The notes under the pieces were generated by a model. That model was not told where the DNA came from and searched no databases. It saw only the letters and a program-made list of their open reading frames with translations. Positions 7,703-16,429 of a DNA stretch of 51,438 bases are shown one piece after another (position 1 is the stretch's first letter; each line of letters starts with the position of its first letter). A program made the translations under genes and the position numbers. Source of the DNA: Pelomicrobium methylotrophicum (lineage in GTDB: Bacteria; Pseudomonadota; Gammaproteobacteria; Burkholderiales; UBA6910); NCBI RefSeq assembly GCF_008014345.1, contig NZ_VPFL01000021.1, positions 1 to 51,438 on the forward strand. The letters run 5' to 3'.

Positions 7703-8857
7703 TTATTCTGGCTGCTTGAAAACGGCGGGCAAATGGAACTCCTCGGCCCGGGCCGCTTCCCGCTCGGCAAAGGTGTCGTGGCGCACCCAGGGGCGGCAGC
7801 GCAAGTATTGGTTGGGGTAGTAGACCGTCGCGCCCAGCTCTGCGGCGGCGTGCCAGGCCCAGCGCGGGTCGTAGAGCATGCCCCGGGCAAGGGCCACCAT
7901 GTCGGCCTGGCCATGGGCGACGATGGCTTCCGCATGGCGGGGCTCGGTGATCATGCCGATGGCGATCGTGGTGAGACCCGTGGCCTGCCGGACTGCCTCG
8001 GCGAAGGGCACCTGGTAACCGGGGTAGGTTTCGATGACCTGATTCTTCACCAGCCCGCCGCTCGAGACGTCGATCCAGTCGCAGCCCAGGGCTTTAAGCG
8101 CGCGGGCGAACGCCAGGGTGTCTGGGAGGCTCCAACCGCCCTCGGCCCAATCCGTGGCCGAAACCCGCACGCCCAGCGGTTTGTCCTCCGGCCACGCCGC
8201 GCGCATGGCGGCAAATACTTCCAAGGGAAAGCGCATGCGGTTCTCCAGCGATCCCCCGTAGCGGTCGGTGCGGTGGTTGGAGAGGGGCGACAGGAACTGG
8301 TGCAGCAGGTAGCCGTGGGCGCAGTGGAGCTCGATGGCATCGAAGCCGATCCGGGCTGCCCGCTGGGTCGCTGAGACGAAGGCATCGCGGATCTGCCCGA
8401 TTTCGTCCAGGGTCAGGGCGCGCGGCACCGCGGCACCCGCGCCCGAGGCCACGGCCGAAGGCGCCACCGGCTCCCAGCCCCCTTCTTCCGGCCGCAAAAG
8501 TCGGCGGCCCTCCCACGGCGGCAAGGTGGAAGCCTTGCGGCCCGCGTGGGCGAGCTGGATGCCGATCCGGGCGTGGCCGTGGCGCTTGCAGAAATCCACC
8601 ACGCGCTTGAGCGCCTGCTCGTTCGCGTCCGAGTACAGGCCCAGGCAATAGGGGGTGATGCGGCCTCGGGGCTCCACGTCGGTCATTTCCACCATCACCA
8701 GCCCCGCGCCCGAGACCGCGAACTGGCCTAAGTGCATGAGGTGCCAGTCGGTGGCGCATCCGTCCACCGCCGAGTACTGGCACATGGGGGAAACCATGAT
8801 GCGGTTGTCCAGGGTGAGTCCCCGCAGGCGGATCGGCTGAAAGAGGTGGCTCGACAT
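7703..8857 (-). CDS. NADH:flavin oxidoreductase, Old Yellow Enzyme family (XenA/YqjM type)
   Basis: A 384-residue FMN-binding TIM-barrel protein. Thermophilic-like OYE features are Cys26 in SPMCQYS, the substrate-anion pair His178/His181 (HCAHGYL), and the RYGGSLENR segment near residue 200. Such enzymes reduce activated C=C bonds of enones, nitro compounds or unsaturated acids with NAD(P)H. It is transcribed divergently from tctC across a 200-bp region holding a LacI operator, so it is probably part of the same regulon. The physiological substrate is unknown; reduction of an unsaturated pathway intermediate is an inference. Confidence 0.9.
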   Translation of the reverse strand: MSSHLFQPIRLRGLTLDNRIMVSPMCQYSAVDGCATDWHLMHLGQFAVSGAGLVMVEMTDVEPRGRITPYCLGLYSDANEQALKRVVDFCKRHGHARIGIQLAHAGRKASTLPPWEGRRLLRPEEGGWEPVAPSAVASGAGAAVPRALTLDEIGQIRDAFVSATQRAARIGFDAIELHCAHGYLLHQFLSPLSNHRTDRYGGSLENRMRFPLEVFAAMRAAWPEDKPLGVRVSATDWAEGGWSLPDTLAFARALKALGCDWIDVSSGGLVKNQVIETYPGYQVPFAEAVRQATGLTTIAIGMITEPRHAEAIVAHGQADMVALARGMLYDPRWAWHAAAELGATVYYPNQYLRCRPWVRHDTFAEREAARAEEFHLPAVFKQPE

Positions 8858-8944
8858 TCGGATATCCGTTGGGAAGAAGAGACGGGTGTTCGGCGCCGCT
8901 GCCGGTCGCTCGCGACATCAGGATACCGCATGGGACGCTCAGTA

Positions 8945-8958
8945 TGTAAGCGGTTGCA
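8945..8958. promoter_or_regulatory. LacI-family operator and overlapping tctC promoter
   Basis: TGTAAGCGGTTGCA matches TGNAANCGNTTNCA at all ten fixed positions and is almost the same as the site before glmS. Its right half overlaps a candidate -35 (TTGCAT, 8954-8959); a -10 TATAAA follows at 8975-8980 with a short spacer of 15 bp. Binding here would block transcription of tctCBA and the two enzymes behind it, and perhaps also the divergent Old Yellow Enzyme gene. Confidence 0.75.
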
Positions 8959-9057
8959 TATGCTTTCCGCTTCGTATAAAGTGGCTTTTGGAGTTCCCCG
9001 GCGACGGACTAAAAAAGAAGAAGGGGACCGCACACCCATCGAACCAGAGGAGACGAC

Positions 9058-10035
9058 ATGATGATTGGCACGAAACTCGTTCGCCCCGCGATGGCGGCGG
9101 CGTTTGCCCTCATGGCGGGTTCTGCGTGGTTGCCTGCATCGATCCACGCGGAGGAGAAATACCCATCGCGCCCGGTGGAGATCGTGGTGCCGTGGGGTCC
9201 GGGCGGCGGCGCTGATCAGGTGGCTCGCAAGGCAGGCAAGATCCTGGAGGAGGGGCTCAAGGTTTCCTTCCCTGTCGTGAACGTCCCGGGCGCCACCGGG
9301 CAGACCGGCCTCACCAAGATGCTGACCGCGCCGGCCGACGGCTACACCATCTCCATCATGACGGGCGACACCTTCAGCCTCCTGGGCAGCGGGGCCAAGC
9401 TTAACTGGAGCCTGAAGGACTTCGTTCCGGTGGCCATCATGATCCGCCAGCCGTCGGCGTTTTTCGTGGCCGAAAACAGCCCGATCAAGAACTGGAACGA
9501 TCTCGTGAACGAGGCCAAGAAGCGGCCGCTCAAGGTGGCGGTGACCGGTTTCGGCAGCCCGGACGACATCCACGTCAACTATTTCAAGAGCAAGGGCATC
9601 AACATGGTCTCGGTGCCCTTCGCCAAGCCGGGAGAGCGCTACAGCTCCATTCTCGGCGGCCACGCCGACGTCCTCTACGAGCAGTTGGGCGATGTGAAGA
9701 GCTTTCTCGACGGCAAGCAGATGCGGCCGATCGTGATCTTCGACGCCAAGCGTTTCCCGGCCTTCGGTGATGTGCCGAGCTCCACCGAACTGGGCTATCC
9801 GATCAGCATCTACCAGTTCCGGATGTTCATCGTCAAAGCGGGCACCGATCCGCAGAAGATCAAGGTGCTCTCGGATGCGCTCGCCAAGGTGGCGGCCGAC
9901 CCGGACTACAAGCAATACCTCAAGGACCAGTACGCGCTGGAGGATAGCTACATTGCATTTGAAGGCGCCCAGAAATTCCTCGAGACCGAGCTCAACAACA
10001 TGAAGAGGTTCGCCGCTGAGGCGGGAATGAAGTAG
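9058..10035 (+). CDS. tctC: Tripartite tricarboxylate transporter, periplasmic binding protein (TctC/Bug family)
   Basis: A 325-residue secreted receptor with a signal peptide of about 31 residues (cleavage after IHA) and then the Bug-family opening YPSRPVEIVVPWGPGGGAD. It starts at ATG 9058 after CCAGAGGAGACGAC. TctC-type proteins bind carboxylates in the periplasm and deliver them to the TctAB membrane pair. Here the cargo is probably the acid activated by the CoA ligase at 13707, perhaps sulfoacetate; this rests on gene order. It has its own strong promoter and operator, and a hairpin lies between it and tctB. Confidence 0.92.
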   Translation: MMIGTKLVRPAMAAAFALMAGSAWLPASIHAEEKYPSRPVEIVVPWGPGGGADQVARKAGKILEEGLKVSFPVVNVPGATGQTGLTKMLTAPADGYTISIMTGDTFSLLGSGAKLNWSLKDFVPVAIMIRQPSAFFVAENSPIKNWNDLVNEAKKRPLKVAVTGFGSPDDIHVNYFKSKGINMVSVPFAKPGERYSSILGGHADVLYEQLGDVKSFLDGKQMRPIVIFDAKRFPAFGDVPSSTELGYPISIYQFRMFIVKAGTDPQKIKVLSDALAKVAADPDYKQYLKDQYALEDSYIAFEGAQKFLETELNNMKRFAAEAGMK

Positions 10036-10055
10036 CCAAACGTTTCCCCCGACGG

Positions 10056-10087
10056 GGCCGGAGGCGCGCGAGCCCCGGCCTTTTTTT
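10056..10087 (+). terminator. Hairpin with T-run between tctC and tctB
   Basis: GGCCGG (10056-10061) pairs with CCGGCC (10075-10080), and seven T follow at 10081-10087. An alternative GGGGC/GCCCC pairing is nested. In this position it is probably a partial terminator that keeps binding-protein mRNA more abundant than membrane-subunit mRNA. Confidence 0.7.
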
Positions 10088-10132
10088 CTCGGGTCGCGCC
10101 GGCCCGGCTGAGACGGTGAAGGAGGAGTGAGG

Positions 10133-10693
10133 ATGAGGCTCGAACGGCTCAAGCGGGCACTTCCCTACGGGGTGCTGCTGGCGGCGGGGTTCTATCTGTT
10201 TTACATGGCCAATCGGATCGAGTACTTTGCGCCGCCTGGGCGCATCGGTCCCGATGCGTGGCCCAAGATCGTGATTTCGCTGCTGGTGGCGGCGAGCGTC
10301 TACGGAATCGTCCGCGCGCTTACCCGTTCCAGTCCCGAGGATCGGCACGAGGAAGCAGTCGTGGACGCGCCGCTGGAGGATCCCGAACCGCCCGTTGCCG
10401 TCGAGCCGGAGAAGACCTATCCGGGGCTGCTCCTGCTCGGCATCCTGGCCACGCTCGCCTATGTGGCGCTGGTGCGAACGTTGGGTTTCTTTCTTGCCAC
10501 CAGCGCTTACCTGATCGCGTTCATGATCATCGGCCGTTACCGGAATTGGGCCGTCATTTTTTCCACCGGCATCATCGGCTCGTTGTTGATGATGTTTTTC
10601 TTCATGCGCGTGGTCTACGTCTCCCTGCCGATCGGGAGCGAACCGTTCTCGGCGGTCACGCTGATGTTGATGAAGCTGATGGGCATCAAGTGA
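10133..10693 (+). CDS. tctB: Tripartite tricarboxylate transporter, small membrane subunit TctB
   Basis: A 186-residue membrane protein with four predicted hydrophobic segments: one near the N-terminus (ALPYGVLLAAGFYLFYM), one about 45-60, and two in the C-terminal half (about 100-120 and 135-165). The middle loop, rich in Glu and Asp, is hydrophilic. The layout matches TctB. The start ATG 10133 lies five bases after GGAGGAG; a GTG six bases earlier overlaps the ribosome site. It sits between tctC and tctA, 13 bp from the latter. Confidence 0.88.
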   Translation: MRLERLKRALPYGVLLAAGFYLFYMANRIEYFAPPGRIGPDAWPKIVISLLVAASVYGIVRALTRSSPEDRHEEAVVDAPLEDPEPPVAVEPEKTYPGLLLLGILATLAYVALVRTLGFFLATSAYLIAFMIIGRYRNWAVIFSTGIIGSLLMMFFFMRVVYVSLPIGSEPFSAVTLMLMKLMGIK

Positions 10694-10706
10694 CGAGGTG
10701 ACGGCC

Positions 10707-12266
10707 ATGGATAACGTGTTGCATCACCTCGCCATCGGCTTTCTCCACGTGTTCGAGCCGTGGAACCTGGCGGCGCTGATCGTCGGCCTGGTCACGGGCC
10801 TGCTGGTGGCGGTGCTTCCGGGGCTCACCCTGGTGATGGGCGTAGTGCTCGCGCTGCCTTTCACCTACAGCATGGACGTCATTCCCGCCATCATCCTGCT
10901 CACGGCCATGTACGTCTCCGGCACCTACGCCGGGGCCTGGACCTCGATCCTGTTTCGCGTGCCGGGCGAGCCCATGGACGTGCCGCTTCTGTGGGACGGC
11001 TACACCATGGCCCGCAAGGGCCAGGCGGCGCTCGCCCTGGGCTGGACCCTGACCGCCGCCTTCATCGGCGGCCTCATCGCAGCCACTTTCATGGTGGCCG
11101 CGGCCCACCCCATCGCCAAGATCGCGCTCACCTTCTCCACGCCGGAATACTTCGCCATCCTGTTCTTCGGCCTGGTGAGCGTGGTGTCGCTGGGCGGAGG
11201 ATCCCTCACCAACGCCTTCATCAGCCTGTTCATCGGGCTACTGATCGCCAGCGTGGGCGTGGACGACACTTACGGGGCCGAGCGCTTTACCTTCGGCGTG
11301 GACATTCTGCGCGACGGCATCGATTACCTGGTGGTGATGGTGGGCGCCTACGGCCTGGGGGAAGTGTTCGCGCGCATGGAAAAGGGGTTTAAGTCGGCGC
11401 CGCTGCAGGCGGTGGATACCGTGAAGACCCGGCTGCCGAAGCTGCGCGAGCTTTGGGGCGCCAAGATGACCTACCTGCGCGGTTCCCTCGCCGGCATCAT
11501 CGTGGGACTGGTGCCGGGCGCGGGGGCCACCATCGCTTCCTTCGTCTCCTACGGCGCCGAGATGCAGTACGGCAAGAGGAAGGAACAGCTCGGTACCGGC
11601 ATCCCCGAGGGCATCATCGCGCCGCAGACGGCGGCCACCTCTTCGGTGGGCGGCGCGCTGATCCCGCTGATTACCATGGGCATCCCGGGCAGCGGCGCCA
11701 CCGCCATCATCCTCGGCGCCTTCTTGCTCCATGGGCTCCAGCCGGGGCCGCAAGTGTTTGCCACCAGCCCCAACATCGTCTACGCGATGTTCGCGTCGCT
11801 GTTCGTCGGCATCGTCGGCATGTGCCTGATCGGCTACTTCGCTGCCAAGGTGCTGGTGAAGGTGCTGGACTTTCCCGAAGCGGTGGTGTCCGCCTACGTG
11901 GTGATGTGCTGCTTCCTCGGCGCGTTCGCCGCGCGCAACAACGTCACTGACCTCTGGCTGCTGGCCAGCTTTGGGATTCTCGGCTACCTGTTTGAGCGTT
12001 TCCGCTTTCCGATCACGCCGCTGGTGCTGGGAGTCATCCTGGGCCCGCTCGCCGAGACCAACTTCATGACCACCATGGTCAGCTACGACAACGACTGGAC
12101 GATTTTCTTCACCCGACCCATCAGCGGCAGCATCATGGCGCTGGCCATCATCGCGCTGGTGTTTCCGCTGGTGCGGCATCGTCTGCGCAGCCGCAAGCTC
12201 GCCCGCACCGCGGAGGCGGGAATGAGGGCGCGCCGGCCGGGGCCCACCGAGGAGGTACAGTCATGA
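10707..12266 (+). CDS. tctA: Tripartite tricarboxylate transporter, large membrane subunit TctA
   Basis: A 519-residue permease with about eleven hydrophobic segments. It carries the family's glycine- and proline-rich repeats, such as GLLVAVLPGLTLVMG near the N-terminus and VGLVPGAGATIASFVSY in the middle, which are the two pseudo-symmetric halves of TctA. The start ATG 10707 follows GAGG; a GTG at 10698 in frame is the alternative. Its last codon overlaps the start of the acylating dehydrogenase (ATGA), so transport and first metabolic steps are translationally coupled. Confidence 0.93.
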   Translation: MDNVLHHLAIGFLHVFEPWNLAALIVGLVTGLLVAVLPGLTLVMGVVLALPFTYSMDVIPAIILLTAMYVSGTYAGAWTSILFRVPGEPMDVPLLWDGYTMARKGQAALALGWTLTAAFIGGLIAATFMVAAAHPIAKIALTFSTPEYFAILFFGLVSVVSLGGGSLTNAFISLFIGLLIASVGVDDTYGAERFTFGVDILRDGIDYLVVMVGAYGLGEVFARMEKGFKSAPLQAVDTVKTRLPKLRELWGAKMTYLRGSLAGIIVGLVPGAGATIASFVSYGAEMQYGKRKEQLGTGIPEGIIAPQTAATSSVGGALIPLITMGIPGSGATAIILGAFLLHGLQPGPQVFATSPNIVYAMFASLFVGIVGMCLIGYFAAKVLVKVLDFPEAVVSAYVVMCCFLGAFAARNNVTDLWLLASFGILGYLFERFRFPITPLVLGVILGPLAETNFMTTMVSYDNDWTIFFTRPISGSIMALAIIALVFPLVRHRLRSRKLARTAEAGMRARRPGPTEEVQS

Positions 12267-13690
12267 GCACGCAGGCAGGGAAGATCGTCTCCATGGGCGT
12301 CGCCGAGACGGTGGCGGGGCTGGTGGCGCGCGCCCGCGCCGCCCAGCGGTTGTACGACCGCTACAGCCAGGCCCAAGTGGACGAGGTGGTCACCGCGGCC
12401 GGATGGGCCATCGTGGAACCCACGCGCAACCGGCGGCTGGCGGAGCTCGCGGTCAAGGACACGGGCCTGGGCGTGGTGGAGGATAAGATCCTCAAGAATC
12501 GGCGCAAGACCATGGGGCTGCTGCGGGATCTCCAGGGTGCGAAGAGCGTCGGTGTGATCGCCGAGTACCCGGAGAAAGGCATCATCGAGATCGCCCGCCC
12601 GGTGGGTGTCGTGGGCGCGATCACCCCTTCCACCAACCCGGCGGCGACCGTGGCCAACAAGGTGATCAACGCCCTCAAAGGGCGCAACGCCATCATCGTG
12701 GCGCCTTCGCCCAAGGGCACCTCCACCTGCGAGCTGCTGCTTGAGTTCATCCACGCGGAGCTCGACCGCGTCGGCGCACCCCGGGATCTGGTGCAAATGC
12801 TTCCCCCGCCGGTGTCCAAGGAGCTCACCCTGGAGCTCATGCGGCAGGTGGACCTGGTGGTCGCGACCGGCTCGCAGAACAACGTGCGCGCCGCCATGAT
12901 GAGCGGCACGCCGGCGATCGGCGTGGGCGCGGGCAACGTGGTGGTGATCATCGACGAAACGGCCGATCTGCCAGACGCGGCCGCCAAGATCGCCGCTTCC
13001 AAAACGTTCGACAACGCCACGAGCTGCTCTTCGGAAAACCACCTGGCGGTGCTGGACAAGGTCTACGATGCGGCGCTCGCCGAGCTTGAAAAGCAGGGCG
13101 GGGCATTGCTCACGGCGCAGGAGAAGGCGAAGCTGCAGCAAGCCATGTGGCCCGACGGCAAGTTGTCGCCTTCGGTCATCGCCCAGTCGGTCGCGCGCAT
13201 CTGCGAGGTGGCAGGGCTTGAGCGCGCGCAGCTTAAGCGGGCCCGCTTCCTGATGGTGGAGGAGACGGGTGTGGGCAAGGACTATCCCTTCTCGGGCGAA
13301 AAGCTCTCCCCCGTGCTCACGGTGTATCGGGTCAAGGACTTCGACGCCGCCTTCGATCTCACCTGCCGTATCTACCACTACCAGGGCGCGGGGCATTCCA
13401 TCGGCATCCACACCCGGGACGACGCCCACGTGCTGCGCCTGGGGCTGGAGGCGCCGACCTGCCGAGTGATCGTGAACCAGGCCCACTGCTTCGCCAACGG
13501 CGGCAATTTCGACAACGGGCTGCCGTTTTCCCTTTCCATGGGTTGCGGCACCTGGGGCAGGAACATCATTTCCGACAACCTGAACTACCGCCATTATCTA
13601 AACATCACCCGTATCGCCCGCGTGATCCCGCCGCGGGAACCTACCGAGGAGGAGATTTTCGGCGAGTACCGGCGCAAGTATGGTTTGTAA
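12263..13690 (+). CDS. sauS: CoA-acylating aldehyde dehydrogenase, probable sulfoacetaldehyde dehydrogenase (SauS-like)
   Basis: A 475-residue acylating aldehyde dehydrogenase. The nucleophile is Cys255 in NATSCSSE, TPSTNP is at 121-126, and the position of the usual base Glu is replaced by a GVGAGN segment (221-225 region), as in CoA-dependent members such as EutE. The sequence resembles SauS of Cupriavidus necator, which reduces sulfoacetyl-CoA to sulfoacetaldehyde. The following acyl-CoA ligase and the xsc fragment at the left edge fit this. A non-sulfonated acyl-CoA remains possible. The start overlaps the tctA stop. Confidence 0.78.
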   Translation: MSTQAGKIVSMGVAETVAGLVARARAAQRLYDRYSQAQVDEVVTAAGWAIVEPTRNRRLAELAVKDTGLGVVEDKILKNRRKTMGLLRDLQGAKSVGVIAEYPEKGIIEIARPVGVVGAITPSTNPAATVANKVINALKGRNAIIVAPSPKGTSTCELLLEFIHAELDRVGAPRDLVQMLPPPVSKELTLELMRQVDLVVATGSQNNVRAAMMSGTPAIGVGAGNVVVIIDETADLPDAAAKIAASKTFDNATSCSSENHLAVLDKVYDAALAELEKQGGALLTAQEKAKLQQAMWPDGKLSPSVIAQSVARICEVAGLERAQLKRARFLMVEETGVGKDYPFSGEKLSPVLTVYRVKDFDAAFDLTCRIYHYQGAGHSIGIHTRDDAHVLRLGLEAPTCRVIVNQAHCFANGGNFDNGLPFSLSMGCGTWGRNIISDNLNYRHYLNITRIARVIPPREPTEEEIFGEYRRKYGL

Positions 13691-13706
13691 AGCTGAAGGA
13701 AGAGGA

Positions 13707-15269
13707 ATGCGTACTGTCCGACATGTCATTGATGCCCAGGCGGCCGAGCGACCGGAACACCTCTACCTGATCGCGCCGGAGACCGGCCGCGGCATCACCT
13801 ACGCGCGGCTGCGGGAGCACTCCGTTGCGCTCACCCGCTATCTGCTGGGGCGGGGCCTCAACAAGGGCGACAAGGTTTCCCTCATGCTGCACAACGGCTA
13901 CCAGACCGCGCGGCTGTTCCTCGGCGTCATGTACGGTGGTTTCGTGGTCTCACCGGTGAACCTTCTCTCCCAGCCCACGCAGCTCAGACACGTGCTGGAT
14001 CACTCCGATAGCAAGTTGGTGTTCGTGGGGGCGGATTTTGAACAGCGAGTAAGAGCCATGCTCAAGGAAATCCGCCGGGACATCGCCGTGGAGGTGATCG
14101 ACGTGGACGCCGAGGAGATCTTCGACCCGGCCGCGGTGCCGCAGGTCCTGTTGCCCGAGGTGGACGAGGAGGACGACGCGCTGCTCATGTACACCTCGGG
14201 CACGACGGGGCTGCCCAAGGGCGTGGTGCTCACTCACAAGAACGTGGTCTCGGGTGGCTTCTTCGTCACCCAGGCCCACCAGCTCACGCCGCAGGACCGG
14301 GTGCTCGCGTCGCTGCCGCTCTACCACATCAACGGTCAGATCGTGACGGCAGTGGCGCCGCTCGTGCACGGCGGCTCCGTAGTGATGCCGCACCGCTTCA
14401 GCGTCTCCAACTTCTGGGACCTGGCGTGCCGCTACGGGTGTACTTGGATCAACGTGGTGCCTACGATCATTTCTTACCTGCTCAATTCGCCCGATCCGCG
14501 GGGGAAAGGGTTGGATCTGTCGAAGATCCGGTTCTGCCGCTCGGCTTCCGCGCCCCTGCCGCCAGTGCAACACAAGGCGTTCGAGGAAAAGTTCGGCATC
14601 GGCATCATCGAGACTTTCGGCATGACCGAGACGGCGGCACCCTGTTTCACCAATCCTCTGGACCCGGCGAGGCGCAAGATCGGCAGCCCGGGCCAAGCCT
14701 TCGGCAACGAAGCCAAGATCGTCGACCCGGACACGGGCCGTCCTCTGCCGCCGGGACAGGTGGGGGAAATGATGGTGCGCGGGGACAACGTGATGCGCGG
14801 CTACTACAAGGACCCGGCGGCGACCGCCAAGACGCTGGAGCCCGACGGCTGGATGCATACCGGCGACCTTGGCTATATGGACGAGGACGGCTTTGTGTTT
14901 GTGACCGGCCGCATCAAGGAGCTCATCATCAAGGGCGGGGAAAACATCGCGCCACGGGAGATCGACGAGGCGCTCTTGAAGCACCCGGCGGTGCTGGAGG
15001 CGGCCGCGGTGGGCATCCCCGACGAGCACTACGGCCAGGAAATCGCCGCCTACGTGGTGCTCAAGGAAGGCTGTGAAGGGTGCACGCAGGAAGAGCTCAC
15101 CGAGTTCTGCCGGGAGCAGCTCGGCCGCTACAAGACGCCCAAGCTGATCCGCTTCGTGCCCGAACTGCCCAAGGGACCCTCGGGCAAGGTGCAGCGGCTG
15201 AAGCTGCTGGAGCTGCAATCCCCACCATCGGCACCGGGCGCAACGCGGGGGCGGGCGCAGGCGGCATGA
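13707..15269 (+). CDS. sauT: Acyl-CoA ligase, probable sulfoacetate-CoA ligase (SauT-like)
   Basis: A 520-residue AMP-forming ligase. The phosphate loop YTSGTTGLPKG is at 162-172, GMTET lies near residue 307, and the hinge with GRIKELIIKGGENI is near residue 410. The C-terminal catalytic Lys lies in PKGPSGKVQR. ATG 13707 is preferred because GGAAGAGG precedes it; an ATG at 13680 would overlap the previous gene without a ribosome site. Together with the acylating dehydrogenase it would activate a carboxylate brought in by TctABC and reduce it to the aldehyde. Similarity to SauT is recognised by eye, not by search. Confidence 0.78.
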   Translation: MRTVRHVIDAQAAERPEHLYLIAPETGRGITYARLREHSVALTRYLLGRGLNKGDKVSLMLHNGYQTARLFLGVMYGGFVVSPVNLLSQPTQLRHVLDHSDSKLVFVGADFEQRVRAMLKEIRRDIAVEVIDVDAEEIFDPAAVPQVLLPEVDEEDDALLMYTSGTTGLPKGVVLTHKNVVSGGFFVTQAHQLTPQDRVLASLPLYHINGQIVTAVAPLVHGGSVVMPHRFSVSNFWDLACRYGCTWINVVPTIISYLLNSPDPRGKGLDLSKIRFCRSASAPLPPVQHKAFEEKFGIGIIETFGMTETAAPCFTNPLDPARRKIGSPGQAFGNEAKIVDPDTGRPLPPGQVGEMMVRGDNVMRGYYKDPAATAKTLEPDGWMHTGDLGYMDEDGFVFVTGRIKELIIKGGENIAPREIDEALLKHPAVLEAAAVGIPDEHYGQEIAAYVVLKEGCEGCTQEELTEFCREQLGRYKTPKLIRFVPELPKGPSGKVQRLKLLELQSPPSAPGATRGRAQAA

Positions 15270-15320
15270 CGAATGATTTGCTCCCACCCGCAGGACAGGG
15301 AAAGAATCGGCTCAGCAGCT

Positions 15321-15358
15321 GCCAAGCGGTTGCCTCTTCAGGGAGAAATTGGTACACT
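15321..15358 (+). promoter_or_regulatory. lacI-type gene promoter with weaker operator
   Basis: GCCAAGCGGTTGCC (15321-15334) keeps the AAGCGGTTGC core of the other two operators and matches seven of ten fixed positions of the LacI pattern. It overlaps a -35 TTGCCT (15330-15335) that lies exactly 17 bp before a -10 TACACT (15353-15358). This is the usual layout for autorepression by a LacI-family protein. Confidence 0.62.
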
Positions 15359-15394
15359 GCTTAAGATCCCCCGTGGCGCAGCGAGGCTGCCCGG

Positions 15395-16429
15395 TTGAAA
15401 AAGAAGCCCGTCAAGCTCGCCGACGTTGCCCGGTTCAGCGGCGTATCCACTGCCACTGTCTCCCGGGCCCTCTCCCTTCCCCACAAGGTCAAGCCCGAAA
15501 CGCTGGAGCGCATCCAGCGCGTGATCAAGAAACTCGGTTACGTGCCCCATGGGGCAGCGCGGGCGCTGGCGACGCGGCGCACCCACACCATCGGCGCCGT
15601 CATACCGACCCTGGACAACGCCATTTTCGCCAATACTACCCATGCGCTACAGAAGACCCTGGACGAGGCGGGCTACACGCTGCTGCTCGGCTGCCACGAA
15701 TTCAATCCCAAGGTGGAGGCGCGCATTGCCCGCAAGCTGATCGAGCGCGGCGTCGATGGGCTGGTCCTGTTTGGGACCGACCACGAAAATGAGCTATGGG
15801 AGCTGATCGAGCGGGTCCAGATTCCTTACGTGCTCACGTGGGCGCTAGATCGCACGGGGCGGCGGCCGTGCGTCGGTTTCGACAGTCGCGAAGCGGGTGT
15901 GCGGGTGGCCCAGTACCTGATGGACTTGGGTCACCGGCGCTTTGCCATGATCGCGGGCATCACCGCCACCAACGAGCGCCATCGTGAGCGGGTGCGGGGC
16001 GTGCGGGAAGCGCTCGCTGCCCGGGGCATCGCGTTGCCGCCCTCGCGCATTATCGAGAAACCCTTCTCTCCCACGGCTGGCCGCGAGGCGATGCAGGAAA
16101 TCTTGCGCCAGCGAGTGCGGTCTACGGCGGTCATTTGCGGCAATGACGTGCTCGCCATCGGCGCCATCGCCGAGTGCCACGCCCAGGGGCTGAACGTGCC
16201 GGCCGATATTTCAGTCACCGGCTTCGATGACATGGAGTTCGCCTCCATGGTCACACCGGCGCTCACGACGGTGCATTTTCCCGCCGCCGAGCTGGGACAG
16301 TACGCGGCGGAGCATCTGCTCGCGCGCTTGTCAGGCCGCAAGGTGCCGCACCAGCAGCAGCTTCCCGTGGAGCTGATCGTGCGCGCTTCCTCCGCTGCCC
16401 CACGGGAAGTGCTAGCCGAGGTGGGCTAG
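15395..16429 (+). CDS. LacI-family transcriptional regulator
   Basis: A 344-residue regulator. The N-terminal helix-turn-helix VKLADVARFSGVSTATVSRA is at about 6-25 and the hinge helix follows (HGAARALATRRTHTIG). A periplasmic-binding-protein-like effector domain spans the rest, with GFDDMEFASMVTPALTTV near the C-terminus. The start is a TTG at 15395; no in-frame ATG fits. It is likely the repressor for the operators at 1337, 8945 and 15321, with a pathway acid or its CoA ester as inducer (inference). Its 3' end overlaps the convergent kinase-family gene by 18 bp. Confidence 0.92.
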   Translation: MKKKPVKLADVARFSGVSTATVSRALSLPHKVKPETLERIQRVIKKLGYVPHGAARALATRRTHTIGAVIPTLDNAIFANTTHALQKTLDEAGYTLLLGCHEFNPKVEARIARKLIERGVDGLVLFGTDHENELWELIERVQIPYVLTWALDRTGRRPCVGFDSREAGVRVAQYLMDLGHRRFAMIAGITATNERHRERVRGVREALAARGIALPPSRIIEKPFSPTAGREAMQEILRQRVRSTAVICGNDVLAIGAIAECHAQGLNVPADISVTGFDDMEFASMVTPALTTVHFPAAELGQYAAEHLLARLSGRKVPHQQQLPVELIVRASSAAPREVLAEVG

